DNA of 64,000 nucleotides, taken from assembly GCF_017592555.1 (NCBI RefSeq), contig NZ_JAGFNS010000001.1, forward strand, positions 544,809 through 608,808, given 5' to 3'. Source of the stretch: Actinoplanes flavus. Its GTDB lineage: Bacteria; Actinomycetota; Actinomycetes; Mycobacteriales; Micromonosporaceae. Every line of letters starts with the position of its first letter. The stretch's first letter is position 1. Below are positions 1 through 9,283 of the stretch, in pieces. Made by a program: the position numbers and the translations under genes. The notes below the pieces were generated by a model that was given only the letters and a program-made list of their open reading frames with translations, did not search any database and was not told the origin of the DNA.

Positions 1-692
1 ATCGCCGGTACGGCGTGCCAGCGCAGCCCCAGCTCGGCGAACCACGGCAGGTCGGGGTGGCTGAGCGGCACCTCCCGGATGGCGCGTTCGGGCAGCTCGT
101 AGAGGCGTACCCCGTCGCCGGGCGTCTCGATGACCAGCGGCAGCACGTCGAACGCCTCGCCCTTGCCCTGCCAGCCGTAACCGCGGACGGCCGCGGTGAA
201 CTCGATCAGCCGTGGGTCGCCGACCGTGCCGCCGGCCTCGGTCCGGTACCCGGCGTAGCGGATGAGCTGCTCGTTCCAGACCCGGGCGTGCGGCTGGCCG
301 GGCTGGGCCGCGGCGAAGACGCTGATCACCGGCCGGATCTGCCCGTTCCCGGCGGCCTGGAGGTGCTGCACCAGCAGCGAGTAGATCTCGTCGGCGGTAC
401 GGGCGCGGCGGCGGTCCAGCACCAGGAGGCTGCGCCAGTAGAGCCGTCCGATGCACCGGCTGGCGTTGCGCCAGGCCATCTTCGCGCCGTGGGTCAGCTC
501 GTCCGTGGTGTGCACGTAGGTCCCGGTCGCGGCGATCTGCGCGCGGACGATGGCGAGTCGCGGCTCGACCGGTCCGAGGCGGGGGTTCTCGGTGTAGCAG
601 CGCCGGAGGAAGTCTTCGGCCTCCCCGGGATCGACGGGTGAACCCGGATCCCAGGGTTCCGCCGGCTGGTCCCGGTAACCGGGCACGATCAT
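1..692 (-). CDS. nos: Nitric oxide synthase oxygenase, 5' part only (runs off the window)
   Basis: Bacterial-type NO synthase oxygenase domain, which oxidises L-arginine to citrulline and NO at a thiolate-bound haem. The frame stays open from an ATG at 692, with GGAGG 8 nt upstream, to the window edge: 230 codons of an expected 350-380. The haem-ligand motif WRNASRCIGR lies at residues 74-83, with Cys80 as the proximal thiolate, followed by LYWRSL and a pterin/substrate-pocket-like stretch (QIRPVISVFAA). No calmodulin or reductase part is visible, as expected for bacterial NOS, but the C-terminus is missing. It lies downstream of rho on the same strand, separated by a terminator, so it probably has its own promoter in 693-784. 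A DDAH-family gene is 41 kb away at 41522. Confidence 0.9.
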   Translation of the reverse strand, partial: MIVPGYRDQPAEPWDPGSPVDPGEAEDFLRRCYTENPRLGPVEPRLAIVRAQIAATGTYVHTTDELTHGAKMAWRNASRCIGRLYWRSLLVLDRRRARTADEIYSLLVQHLQAAGNGQIRPVISVFAAAQPGQPHARVWNEQLIRYAGYRTEAGGTVGDPRLIEFTAAVRGYGWQGKGEAFDVLPLVIETPGDGVRLYELPERAIREVPLSHPDLPWFAELGLRWHAVPA

Positions 693-770
693 CGAGCGCC
701 TCCGGATGGTCGAGGGATGGGGATACCGGAGGTTCGCACGACCCCGTAGCGGGCGAATCAGACAAGATGT

Positions 771-810
771 GCGACAAAAGCGAAGCGGCCCACCCGAATG
801 GGTGGGCCGC
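771..810 (-). terminator. Intrinsic terminator downstream of rho
   Basis: A perfect 11-bp stem (785-795 with 800-810) closes a GAAT loop. Read leftward it is followed by TTCGCTTTTGTC, a weak U-tract. It lies about 100 nt past the rho stop and separates rho from the NOS gene. Confidence 0.7.
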
Positions 811-833
811 GTCACATTTGTCCGGTGATGCTG

Positions 834-898
834 GTTCGCGACGGTGGAGACCGAAGCATCCGACTTGCGCTAACTCGCAGTCACGGTAGGTCGCGAAC
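834..898. repeat. Inverted repeat just downstream of rho
   Basis: GTTCGCGAC at 834-842 is matched by GTCGCGAAC at 890-898, a perfect 9-bp inverted repeat with 47 nt between the arms. It lies between the rho stop codon and its terminator. It could fold in the 3' untranslated RNA; function unknown. Confidence 0.3.
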
Positions 899-906
899 AA
901 GCATCA

Positions 907-2838
907 TTACTCGCCAGGCGTCGACTTGGCGATCTGCATCAGGAACTCGATGTTGGTCCGGGTCTGCTTGAGCCGGTCCATCAGGAGGTCCAGAGCCGCG
1001 CCGGACTCCAGCGAACTGAGCACCTTGCGGAGCTTGTGAATGATCGCCAGCTCCTCCTTGCCCAGCAGGATCTCTTCCTTACGGGTGCTGGAGGCGGAGA
1101 CGTCCACGGCCGGGAAGACCCGCTTGTCGGCGATCTTCCGGTCCAGCTTGAGCTCGGCGTTACCGGTGCCCTTGAACTCCTCGAAGATGACCGTGTCCAT
1201 CATCGACCCGGTCTCCACCAGCGCGGTGGCGAGAATGGTCAGCGAGCCGCCGTTCTCGATGTTGCGCGCCGCGCCGAGGAACCGCTTCGGCGGGTAGAGC
1301 GCGGTCGAGTCGATACCACCCGACATGATCCGGCCGGAAGCCGGAGCGGCCAGGTTGTACGACCGGCCGAGCCGGGTCACCGAGTCGAGCAGCACGACCA
1401 CGTCGTGGCCCAGCTCGACCAGCCGCTTGGCCCGCTCGATGGCGAGCTCGGCGACCGTGGTGTGGTCCTGCGGCGGACGGTCGAACGTGGCCGCGATGAC
1501 CTCGCCCTTCACCGTGCGCTGCATGTCGGTGACCTCTTCGGGCCGCTCGTCCACGAGCACGACCATCAGGTGGCACTCGGGGTTGTTGCGGGTGATCGCG
1601 TTGGCCAGCGCCTGCAGGACCATCGTCTTACCGGCCTTCGGCGGGGAGACGATGAGCGCGCGCTGGCCCTTGCCGATCGGCATCACCAGGTCGATGATGC
1701 GCGTGGTGAGGATGTGCGGCTCGGTCTCCAGCCGCAGGCGCTCCTGCGGGTAGAGCGGGGTGAGCTTGTAGAACTCGGGACGGCGACGGGCCTCGTCCGG
1801 CTCCATCCCGTTGATGGTGTCGAGCCGGACCAGCGGGTTGTACTTGTCCCGCCGCTGCCCGTCGTTGCCACCCTCACGCGGGGCGGAGCGAACCGCACCG
1901 GTGACCGCGTCGCCGCGGCGCAGACCGTACTTCTTGACCTGCGACATCGAGACGTAGACGTCGTTCGGCCCGGAGAGGTAACCGGTGGTGCGGACGAACG
2001 CGTAGTTGTCCAGCACGTCCAGGATGCCGGCCACCGGGACGAGCACCTCGTCCTCGGACACGTGCGGCTCCCGGCCCTCCCGCTGGCCACGGTCGTCACG
2101 CTGGTCGCCGTCACGGTCCCGGCCGCGGCGGCGGTCCCGGAAGCGGCTGCGCCGGCTCCGGCGGCCACCCTCGCCGTCGTTGTCGTCGTCGTCGTGACCC
2201 TGGTCACCACGACCCTCGGCACGCTGACCGCGGTCGTTGCGGTCCTCGCGCTGCTGGTTGTCACGCTGGCCGTCACGCTGGTTGCGCTGCCGGTCCCGGT
2301 TGCGCTCACCGCGCTCCGGCCGGTCGCCGCGCTCGGGACGCTCGGTGGTCTCGACCGCGGGCGCGGGGGCCTCGGCCGAAGCCGGAGCGGCCTCCACGGC
2401 AGCCGCCTCCGGCTCGCGCGGGGCGGTTTCCCGGGGCTCCCGGGAAGCCCGCTCACGGCGGCTCCGGGCGGGGCGCTCGGCCGGAGCCGACTCAGCGGGT
2501 GCGGCTGCGGTCTTGGGCGTCTCGACCGGGGCGGCCTGGGCCGGGGCCGGCTGCGCGGGGGCGGCGACAGCCTCGGCGCTGTTGGTGCGCGGGCGCGGGG
2601 CCGGCTCGGCGGCGGGCGTCCCGCCGCTCTGGCGCTCGGTGATCGCGGCGATCAGCTCGCCCTTGCGCATCCGGGCGGTGCCGGAGATGCCGAGGGAGGC
2701 GGCGAGGCTCTGCAACTCGGGCAGCAGCATCGCGGACAGCCCGGTGCCGCCCCGGCGGCGCTTCGTAGCGGTCGCGGTGGTGCCGGCGCCGTCAGCGACG
2801 TCAGAAACACCCGACGTCACGTCGGTGGTGTCGCTCAA
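907..2838 (-). CDS. rho: Transcription termination factor Rho
   Basis: Hexameric RNA-dependent ATPase that ends transcription of untranslated RNA. The 643-residue protein is longer than the roughly 420-residue E. coli type. Residues 30-70 form the Rho N-terminal helical domain. About 200 residues rich in Arg, Asp, Gly, Gln and Ala follow, a disordered RNA-binding insertion common in high-GC actinobacteria. The RNA-binding domain and ATPase core come next, with Walker A PPKAGKT, Walker [11 protein letters not shown] and the LDRKIADKR region. The start is TTG at 2838, chosen because GGAAGGA lies just upstream. It is the last gene of the leftward argS-to-rho region and has a 293-bp leader region before it. 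Confidence 0.97.
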   Translation of the reverse strand: MSDTTDVTSGVSDVADGAGTTATATKRRRGGTGLSAMLLPELQSLAASLGISGTARMRKGELIAAITERQSGGTPAAEPAPRPRTNSAEAVAAPAQPAPAQAAPVETPKTAAAPAESAPAERPARSRRERASREPRETAPREPEAAAVEAAPASAEAPAPAVETTERPERGDRPERGERNRDRQRNQRDGQRDNQQREDRNDRGQRAEGRGDQGHDDDDNDGEGGRRSRRSRFRDRRRGRDRDGDQRDDRGQREGREPHVSEDEVLVPVAGILDVLDNYAFVRTTGYLSGPNDVYVSMSQVKKYGLRRGDAVTGAVRSAPREGGNDGQRRDKYNPLVRLDTINGMEPDEARRRPEFYKLTPLYPQERLRLETEPHILTTRIIDLVMPIGKGQRALIVSPPKAGKTMVLQALANAITRNNPECHLMVVLVDERPEEVTDMQRTVKGEVIAATFDRPPQDHTTVAELAIERAKRLVELGHDVVVLLDSVTRLGRSYNLAAPASGRIMSGGIDSTALYPPKRFLGAARNIENGGSLTILATALVETGSMMDTVIFEEFKGTGNAELKLDRKIADKRVFPAVDVSASSTRKEEILLGKEELAIIHKLRKVLSSLESGAALDLLMDRLKQTRTNIEFLMQIAKSTPGE

Positions 2839-3131
2839 TGGATTCCTTCCGTCGGAAAAAGCCCGAGTCCACCCGGAACTGCAGCCTGGGCCGGGTGCCC
2901 TCGGAACCCGCTTCGCAACAGCGGCGCGGGAGTTGGTGCAGCACGGCAGCTCGACCGGTATCCCTGCCCGTCAGGGCTTGACGGGTAGGTCTCGGCGAGT
3001 GCAGCGATCTATGGATGCTGCCCGGCGTTTGCCTTGATGAGAGTTGAGAAAGGCCGTAGGCCAGAAACCTCGGGGGTGCGCCGAACCGCAGAGATCGCTT
3101 GCTTCGCGGCTGTGCTAGGTCTTGAGCGTAG
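2839..3131 (-). promoter_or_regulatory. rho upstream/leader region with a hairpin
   Basis: This 293-bp gap between thrB and rho has no convincing gene. At 2963-2989 CCTGCCCGTCA and TGACGGGTAGG form an 11-bp stem with one G-T pair and a 5-nt loop. No U-tract follows on either strand, so a simple terminator is unlikely. A long leader would fit rho autoregulation as known in other bacteria; that is inference. Confidence 0.35.
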
Positions 3132-4082
3132 TCAACTCGTGCGACCTGCGGCAACAGGACCCCGCTCGGCGTGTTCCACCATACCCCCTTTCACACGAGC
3201 ACCGGCGTCATCCACGCCCAGCACTTCGCCGTGCCAGTGCGCGCCCGGCGCGAAATCGGCCGGGACCTGCGTCAACGCGAGCACGGTCGGGCCGGCTCCG
3301 CTGACCACGGCGGCCACCCCGACCGCGCGGAGGGCCGCCACCAGGGACGCCGTCGCCGGCATCCCCGCGGCGCGGTAGTCCTGGTGCAGCCGGTCCGCGG
3401 TGGCCGGGAACAGCAGGGACGGATCCGTGGTGAGCGCGTGCGTGAGCAGGGCGGCCCGGCCCGCGTTGAACGACGCGTCCTGGTGCGGGACCTCCGGCGG
3501 CAGAGCGGCACGCGCGGACGCCGTATACCCCAACTCGGAGGGGATGAAAACGGTGGGCCGCACGCCGGCGGCCGGGGTCAGCGAGACGGCCCGGGCGCCG
3601 TCCGGCTCGGTCCAGGCGACGGTGAAGCCGCCGAGCAGGCAGGGCGCCACGTTGTCCGGGTGGCCCTCGAGACGGGCCGCGATCCGCAGCGCGGCCGCGT
3701 CGTCGATCAGCTCGAGACCGCCTTTGATCAGGCCGCGGGCCAGCTGCACGCCGCCCACGATGGCCGCCGAGGAACTGCCCATGCCACGGGCCTGCGGGAT
3801 CCGGTTGACGCACTCGACGGCGACGCCCGGCGGTCGCTCGCCGGCCTCGTCGAAGGTCGCCAGCATGGCCCGCACCACCAGGTGCTCGGGGCCGGTCGGC
3901 AGCTCGCCCGCGCCCTCGCCGTGCACCGTCACCATGTAGGAGTCGCCGGTGACCCGGGCGGTCAGATCGTCGTACAGCGTCAGCGCCAGGCCCAGGGCGT
4001 CGAAGCCGGGGCCGAGGTTCGCGCTGGTCGCCGGCGTGCTGACGGAGACCGGTTCGGTGACGAAGGACAAACCCATCGCCAC
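3132..4082 (-). CDS. thrB: Homoserine kinase
   Basis: GHMP-family kinase that phosphorylates L-homoserine to O-phosphohomoserine, the substrate of threonine synthase. The 316 residues include the N-terminal STPATSANLGPGFDALGLAL segment and the ATP-binding motif ARGMGSSSAAIVGG, the two hallmark GHMP motifs. Length is normal. The frame opens at GTG 4082; an in-frame ATG at 4076 (MGLSFVTEPV) is an equally good start, and neither has a clear ribosome site. In other actinobacteria thrB directly follows thrC. Here it is about 5 kb from thrC, separated by an MFS/RND/MarR block, so it is either transcribed with the upstream MFS gene (14-nt gap) or from a promoter inside it. Confidence 0.95.
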   Translation of the reverse strand: MAMGLSFVTEPVSVSTPATSANLGPGFDALGLALTLYDDLTARVTGDSYMVTVHGEGAGELPTGPEHLVVRAMLATFDEAGERPPGVAVECVNRIPQARGMGSSSAAIVGGVQLARGLIKGGLELIDDAAALRIAARLEGHPDNVAPCLLGGFTVAWTEPDGARAVSLTPAAGVRPTVFIPSELGYTASARAALPPEVPHQDASFNAGRAALLTHALTTDPSLLFPATADRLHQDYRAAGMPATASLVAALRAVGVAAVVSGAGPTVLALTQVPADFAPGAHWHGEVLGVDDAGARVKGGMVEHAERGPVAAGRTS

Positions 4083-4096
4083 ATGCTAGGGGTTGA

Positions 4097-5353
4097 TCAT
4101 TTCGGGGGTGGCTCCCCGGTCCCGGTGGTCCCGAATATCGGCTCGGTGGACGGGCGCAGCCGCCGGGTGGCCAGCCGCCACCCGATCGCGTAGACGAGGG
4201 TGATCGAAGCGCACCCCGCGATGATCCACTCCGGGTCGGCGCGGTCGATGACGGCGCCCGCGGCCAGCTGGCTCACCGCGATGGCGACCGTCGCCAGCAT
4301 CATGTCGGTGGCGAAGACCCGGCCGCGCAGCTCGTCGGGCACCTCGCCCTGGAGCGCGAAGTTGGACAGCACCCAGTTGCTGCCGCCGGCGAAATGCGCC
4401 ACGAAGACCAGGAACAGCGTGAGCGGAAACCACGGCGCGACGGCGACACCCAGGTAGCCGACGCCGTACAGGCCCATGGACAGGGCCAGACCGGGCAGCA
4501 GCCAGGACGGGCGGGTCAGCACCGGGCGCATCACCAGCGGGCCGATCAGGGCGCCCAGCCCGCGCAGCGCGAACAGCAGGCCGGTGCCCAGCGCTCCGAC
4601 CCCGTGTGCCGCCGCGATCAACGGGAACACGGTCAGCACCCCGTTGCCGAGGCCGACCGCCGACTTCACCGTGACGAGAGCCCGCAGGCGGGGACGGTGG
4701 GCGATGTGACGCAGCGACTCGAGCAGGGCGGTCAGGGCCCGGGCCGGCTCGCCGTCGCCGCTGCGCGGCGCCTGCATCGGACGCCGGATCAGGGCGGTCA
4801 GCACGCTTCCGGTGAGCAGGCAGACGGCGGTCACGGCAAAGCAGGCGTACGGGCTGAAGACGCTGCTCACCACGCCACCGAGGGACGCGCCCACGACCGT
4901 CATGGTGCCCCAGGCGGAGCCCGCGATCGTGTTCGCGGCCGGCAGGTCGGCGGGGTCCACCAGGTTCGGCAGGGCGGCCGACGCGGCCGGCGAGTAGAAC
5001 GCCTTCGACACCGCGATGGCCCCGACCGCCACCAGGGCCAGCGGGGCGGTCGCCGCGGAGCGCACCGCGAACAGCAGCAGCACCGACAGGAAGGCCGCGG
5101 CGTTGGCGAGGATCAGGATCCGGCGGCGGTCCACCCGGTCGGCGACCGTGCCGGTGAAGGGCAGCAGCAGCGCGAGGATGCCGGTGTCCACGGCCAGCAC
5201 CAGAGCGCCCAGCAGGCCACCGCCGGTCAGCTCCGGCAGCAGCACGAGCAGCGGCACCATGACGAACCAGTCCGCCCCGAAGACCACCAGCTCAGCGGCG
5301 AACAACCGGCGGAAGTCACGGTTACGGGTAAGGACCGAGAAGTCTGCTGGCAC
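4097..5353 (-). CDS. MFS efflux transporter
   Basis: Major facilitator protein of the roughly 400-residue DHA/EntS-like exporter class, probably a proton-driven drug or siderophore exporter. Many hydrophobic helices are visible, with the loop ADRVDRRRILI after helix 2-3, the usual MFS signature position, and a second copy-like region near residue 300. GTG 5353 is chosen as the start, giving 418 residues beginning (V)PADFSVLTRNRDFRRLF. The frame could open at 5401, but that codon lies inside the RND terminator hairpin, and TACACT sits exactly 7 nt before GTG 5353 as in leaderless promoters. thrB follows after 14 nt. The substrate cannot be told from sequence. Confidence 0.88.
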   Translation of the reverse strand: MPADFSVLTRNRDFRRLFAAELVVFGADWFVMVPLLVLLPELTGGGLLGALVLAVDTGILALLLPFTGTVADRVDRRRILILANAAAFLSVLLLFAVRSAATAPLALVAVGAIAVSKAFYSPAASAALPNLVDPADLPAANTIAGSAWGTMTVVGASLGGVVSSVFSPYACFAVTAVCLLTGSVLTALIRRPMQAPRSGDGEPARALTALLESLRHIAHRPRLRALVTVKSAVGLGNGVLTVFPLIAAAHGVGALGTGLLFALRGLGALIGPLVMRPVLTRPSWLLPGLALSMGLYGVGYLGVAVAPWFPLTLFLVFVAHFAGGSNWVLSNFALQGEVPDELRGRVFATDMMLATVAIAVSQLAAGAVIDRADPEWIIAGCASITLVYAIGWRLATRRLRPSTEPIFGTTGTGEPPPK

Positions 5354-5366
5354 GTACCGAAGTGTA
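5354..5366 (-). promoter_or_regulatory. Probable leaderless promoter of the MFS gene
   Basis: A -10 hexamer TACACT (complement of 5361-5366) ends 7 nt before GTG 5353. This puts the start of transcription at the start codon. The -35 area would fall within the terminator hairpin of the RND gene. Confidence 0.5.
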
Positions 5367-5373
5367 GATACGC

Positions 5374-5403
5374 CGATGCCCGGCCGCAGTGGGCCGGGCA
5401 TCG
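5374..5403 (-). terminator. Hairpin terminator after the RND gene
   Basis: CGATGCCCGGCC at 5374-5385 pairs perfectly with 5392-5403 across a 6-nt loop. It lies 13 nt past the RND stop codon on the leftward strand. No long U-tract follows, so it is a strong stem but an imperfect terminator. Confidence 0.6.
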
Positions 5404-5416
5404 GTTCGGATCATGC

Positions 5417-8400
5417 CTACTCGGCCGGGTTCACCGGCTTCCGGGGCATTTTCAGGACCTCGAACTGGTCGGTCAGGCCGCGCAGCGCGGACTTCCCGCC
5501 CGCCTCCGGGGCCTCGTGGGCACCGCCGCTGGAGTCCGGCGTCACACCGGCCGACACCAGGTCGTCGACGGGCTTGTCGGCGGCGTGCTTCGGCTCACCG
5601 GCGGCCTGTCCCTTGATCAGCCGCTTCGCCTGCCGCTTGGCCCGGCTCTTCTCCTTCCGGTTCTCCACCATGGTGTAGAGGGTCGGCACCAGGATCAGGG
5701 TCAGCAGGGTCGAGCTGACCAGGCCGCCGATCACCACGATGGCCAGCGGCTGGGAGATGAAGCCGCCCTCGCCGGTGAGACCCAGCGCCATCGGGATGAG
5801 CGCGAAGATGGTGGCGATCGCGGTCATCAGGATCGGGCGCAGCCGGTGCCGGCCACCCTCGATCACCGCCTCCCGCACGCCGTACCCGGCGGCCCGGTAG
5901 TGGTTGATCAGGTCCATCAGCACGATGGCGTTGGTCACCACGATGCCGACCAGCATGAGCACACCGATCAGGGCCGGCACGCCGAGCGCGGTTCCGGTGA
6001 CCAGCAGCAGGATGATCGCGCCGGTCGCCGCGAACGGGATGGACACCAGCAGGATCACCGGCTGGATCAGGCTCCGGAAGGTGGCCACCATGATCACGAA
6101 GACGATCGCGATGGCGGCGAGCACGGCCAGGCCGAGCTGTGCGAACGCCTCCTCCTGGTCGGCGCTGACGCCACCGATGGCCCACTCGGCGCCGGCCGGC
6201 AGGTCGAGCTTCTCCAGAGCGGCGGTCAGATCCTGGTTGATCTGGGTGAGGTTGTCGCCGGTGACCACGCCGGTCACGGTGACGGTACGGCTGCCGTCCG
6301 CCCGGTTGATCTCGACCGCGCCGTCCACCTGCTTGACGTCGGCCACCTGGTCCAGCGGGATCACGCCGCGCGGGGTGGTGAGCGGAACGGCGCGCAGTGC
6401 GGCCGGGTCGGCGGGCGCCGTGCCGAACGAGATCACCACGTCCTGGGTGGTGCCGTCGACGTTGATCTGGCCGGCCGGGGCGGACTGGAACAGCGCCGCC
6501 ACGTTCTGAGCGATCTGCGCCTCGGTGAGGCCCGCCTGCGCGGCGGCCTTGCGGTCCACCACCACGTCGAGACGCGGCACGCTCTCGGCGAGCGAGGTGT
6601 CGACGTCGGAGACCCCGGCCACCCCGGCCATCGCCGTACGGACCTGCTCGGTGGCCGCGGTCAGGACCTCGTTGTCGGGGGCGGTCACCGAGACGGACAG
6701 CTGGCTGCTGCCGAGGCCGGAGCTCTCCTGGCCGATCTTGATCTCACCGGCGCCGGACAGCGCGCCGAACTTCTCGTCCAGCTCGTCGGAGATCACCGCG
6801 GCGTCCGCGTCCTCCTCCAGCGCCACGTTGTAGGTGGCCGTGCCGGCGCCGCCGCCACCGGCGAACGGGTTGGCGGAGCTGCCGCCGACGGTCACCTGGT
6901 ACGTCTTGACGCCGTCCTGGTCGGCGAGGACCGCCTCGACCTGCTTGGCCGCCGCGTCGGTGGCCGCCAGGCTGGTGCCGGCCGGCATCTCCTGGCTGAT
7001 CGTGATGCTGTCCTGCCCCGACTCGTCGAGGAAGTTGGTCTCCAGCCGGGTGCTCAGGGCGAACGTGCCGATCAGCACCGCGATGCCGATGAGCACCGTG
7101 GTCCAGCGCTTGGTGGTGGCGAACCGGATGACCGGCAGGTAGCCGCGCTGCAGCGGGCTGCGCAGCTCCTTCTCCTCGGCGGCCTTGCGGATCGCCTCGG
7201 TGTCGGCGCCGGCCGGCGGCGGCTTGAGGAACCAGTACGCCAGCACCGGCACGATCGTCAGCGACACCACGAGGGAGGCCAGCAGGGCCACCGTCACGGT
7301 GATCGCGAAGGACGAGAAGATCTGCCCGACCAGGCCGCCCACCAGGGCGATCGGCGCGAACACGGCGACCGTGGTGAGGGTCGAGGCGACCACCGCGCCG
7401 GCCACCTCACGAACCGCCGTGAGGATGGCGTGGACCTTCTCCTCGCCGTACTCGAGATGGCGTTTGATGTTCTCCAGAACGACGATCGAGTCGTCCACCA
7501 CCCGGCCGATCGCGATGGTCAGCGCGCCCAGGGTGAGCAGGTTGAGGGTGTAGTCGCCGACCCAGAGCGCGATCAGCGCGATCAGCACGGACAGCGGGAT
7601 GGACACCGCGGTCACCAGGGTGGACCGGACGCTCATCAGGAAGATCAGGATGACCACGACCGCCATCAGCAGGCCGAGCAGGCCCTCGGTGGTGAGGCTC
7701 TCGATCGAGCGCTCCACGTACGGCGCCTGGTCGGTGATGACGGTCAGCGTCGCGCCGGACGACTTCTCCAGGTCGGCCAGCATGTCCCGGACCTCGTGCG
7801 AGATGTCCACCGGGTTGCCGTCCGGCCGCGCGGTGACCGCGATGCCGAGGCTGTCCACGCCGTCGGTCCGGGTGTACGACTCGGCGGGCGGCAGCTTGCT
7901 CTCCACGGCGGCCACGTCACCGAGGCGCACCGGGCCGCGCGAGCCGGTCAGGTAGACGTCCTTGAGCTGGTCGACGGTGGTGATCGGGGTGCCCACCTGC
8001 ACGGTCAGCGACTTGTCGCCCTCGACCACGGTGCCGGCCGGGATGGACACGCCGTTGGCCTGGAGAACCGTGGTGAGCGAGGCGGGGCTGACACCGGCGG
8101 CGCCCATCTTCGCCATGTCCGGAGTGATCACCACTTCCAGCGCGCGGGCGCCGGTGACCTGGGTGTCGCGGACGCCCTCGATCCCGTTGAGCTCGGGCAC
8201 CACGGTCTCGTTGAGCGCGGCGAGCAGCTCGGCCTCGTCCTTGTCGCCGGACGAGGCGGCCAGCACGATCGCCGGGATGTCGTCGGTGCCGCCCGCGAAG
8301 ACGGTCGGGTCGACGTTCTCCGGCAGCTGCGGCTGGATCCGGTTCACCGAGGTGGTGACCTGGTTGACGGCGGACTCGATGTCCGTGCCGAACTCGAAGA

Positions 8401-8683
8401 GCACGACCACGCTGGACACGTTCTCCCGCGAGGTCGAGGTCACGCTGTCGATGCCGTCGATGCCCTTGACCGCGTCCTCGATCGGTTTGGTCACCTGTTC
8501 CTCGACCGCTTCCGGTGAGGCTCCGGGCAGCACCGCGCTCACGAACGCGGCGGGCAGCTCGATCGAGGGGAAGAGCTGCTGCTTGAGTGACGGGATGGCG
8601 TAAAGCCCGAAGCCACTGATCACGATCGCGATCAGGGCGACGAGACCTCGGTTGGCAAGGCTGAGCCGTGTCAGTGCTGACAT
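5417..8683 (-). CDS. RND-family efflux pump, AcrB/HAE1 type
   Basis: Inner-membrane proton-antiport pump of 1088 residues with the usual two-fold repeat. TM1 is near the N-terminus (RGLVALIAIVISGFGLYAI), then a large loop with the porter-type repeats (PGASPEAVEEQVTKPIEDAV). A TM block follows with motif GRVVDDSIVVLENIKRHLE, which holds the paired Asp of the proton relay, then a second loop and TM block. The C-terminus is cytoplasmic and charged. ATG 8683 (MSALTRLSL) was chosen because GGGGGAG lies 5 nt upstream; a longer frame to 8761 lacks such a site. It is divergent from marR with a 141-bp shared region. No membrane-fusion or outer-membrane partner is nearby, as usual for actinobacterial RND pumps of this type. 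Confidence 0.92.
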   Translation of the reverse strand: MSALTRLSLANRGLVALIAIVISGFGLYAIPSLKQQLFPSIELPAAFVSAVLPGASPEAVEEQVTKPIEDAVKGIDGIDSVTSTSRENVSSVVVLFEFGTDIESAVNQVTTSVNRIQPQLPENVDPTVFAGGTDDIPAIVLAASSGDKDEAELLAALNETVVPELNGIEGVRDTQVTGARALEVVITPDMAKMGAAGVSPASLTTVLQANGVSIPAGTVVEGDKSLTVQVGTPITTVDQLKDVYLTGSRGPVRLGDVAAVESKLPPAESYTRTDGVDSLGIAVTARPDGNPVDISHEVRDMLADLEKSSGATLTVITDQAPYVERSIESLTTEGLLGLLMAVVVILIFLMSVRSTLVTAVSIPLSVLIALIALWVGDYTLNLLTLGALTIAIGRVVDDSIVVLENIKRHLEYGEEKVHAILTAVREVAGAVVASTLTTVAVFAPIALVGGLVGQIFSSFAITVTVALLASLVVSLTIVPVLAYWFLKPPPAGADTEAIRKAAEEKELRSPLQRGYLPVIRFATTKRWTTVLIGIAVLIGTFALSTRLETNFLDESGQDSITISQEMPAGTSLAATDAAAKQVEAVLADQDGVKTYQVTVGGSSANPFAGGGGAGTATYNVALEEDADAAVISDELDEKFGALSGAGEIKIGQESSGLGSSQLSVSVTAPDNEVLTAATEQVRTAMAGVAGVSDVDTSLAESVPRLDVVVDRKAAAQAGLTEAQIAQNVAALFQSAPAGQINVDGTTQDVVISFGTAPADPAALRAVPLTTPRGVIPLDQVADVKQVDGAVEINRADGSRTVTVTGVVTGDNLTQINQDLTAALEKLDLPAGAEWAIGGVSADQEEAFAQLGLAVLAAIAIVFVIMVATFRSLIQPVILLVSIPFAATGAIILLLVTGTALGVPALIGVLMLVGIVVTNAIVLMDLINHYRAAGYGVREAVIEGGRHRLRPILMTAIATIFALIPMALGLTGEGGFISQPLAIVVIGGLVSSTLLTLILVPTLYTMVENRKEKSRAKRQAKRLIKGQAAGEPKHAADKPVDDLVSAGVTPDSSGGAHEAPEAGGKSALRGLTDQFEVLKMPRKPVNPAE

Positions 8684-8824
8684 GGGCGCTCCCCCGAGAA
8701 AGGTTCGGTCGATACTGATAGTTTGCATGACGCGAACAAATGGTTTTCGCCGGGGTTCCACTGGTACCGTCCGAGACCGGATGGACCCGTGCCGACCATC
8801 AGCACGTCACAAAAGGAGCATGCG
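8684..8824. promoter_or_regulatory. Divergent promoter region of RND pump and marR with a possible MarR operator
   Basis: The region separates the leftward RND gene from the rightward marR. GTTTGC (8721-8726) and GCGAAC (8732-8737) form an imperfect inverted repeat around a 5-nt spacer, placed where the RND promoter should be. MarR proteins usually bind such sites between divergent genes; this match is one mismatch per half-site and unproven. Confidence 0.4.
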
Positions 8825-9283
8825 GTGGGCGAGAAAGAGCAGCTCATCGCAGACATCATGGGCGCACAGATCCGCCTGGAGCACCTGTTCGCCGGGGATC
8901 GGTCGGATCCGCTCTTCTCCTCGCACCTGACCATGTCGCAGCTGAAAATCATGTTGCTGCTGGCCCGGCACGGCACGGTGGCCGGCGGCGAGCTGGCCCG
9001 GATGGTCGGCGTGGGAGCGGCCGCGCTCAGCGGCATGATCGACCGGCTGGTCGTGCAGGAGCTGGTCACGCGCACGGAGGACGTGCACGATCGGCGGGTT
9101 CGCCGGATCGGGCTGACCAGGGCGGGCACCGAGCTCATCGAGGGCATCATCACGGCGGGCGCCACGAAACAGCGTGAGCTCCTCAGCCGTCTCTCAGCCG
9201 AGGAGCTCACGATCGTCGCTCAAGCGATGGACCTGCTGGTCCGGGAGGCCGCCGCGGTCCAGCCCCCGGCGCCCGAGGATTAG
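8825..9283 (+). CDS. MarR-family transcriptional regulator
   Basis: Winged-helix repressor of 152 residues, likely controlling the divergent RND pump and perhaps itself. The DNA-binding core runs [23 protein letters not shown] to the wing [16 protein letters not shown], the typical MarR D-x-R-x-x-R wing. Dimerisation helices lie at both ends. The start is GTG 8825 with AAAGGAG at 8811-8817; upstream in-frame codons have no ribosome site. Its stop codon overlaps the thrC stop by 3 nt in convergent orientation, so the block is inserted tightly against the threonine genes with no spare DNA on this side. Confidence 0.92.
   Translation: MGEKEQLIADIMGAQIRLEHLFAGDRSDPLFSSHLTMSQLKIMLLLARHGTVAGGELARMVGVGAAALSGMIDRLVVQELVTRTEDVHDRRVRRIGLTRAGTELIEGIITAGATKQRELLSRLSAEELTIVAQAMDLLVREAAAVQPPAPED

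Noticed and set aside
2839..3131. A riboswitch or small gene before rho
   Set aside because: Only a simple hairpin is visible; no known riboswitch core was recognised and the open frames there lack ribosome sites.
4394..8518. A 1374-residue open frame on the plus strand across the MFS and RND genes
   Set aside because: It is low-complexity (Gln, His, Arg, Gly), has no motif and lies fully antisense to well-supported transporter genes; long antisense frames are usual in high-GC DNA.
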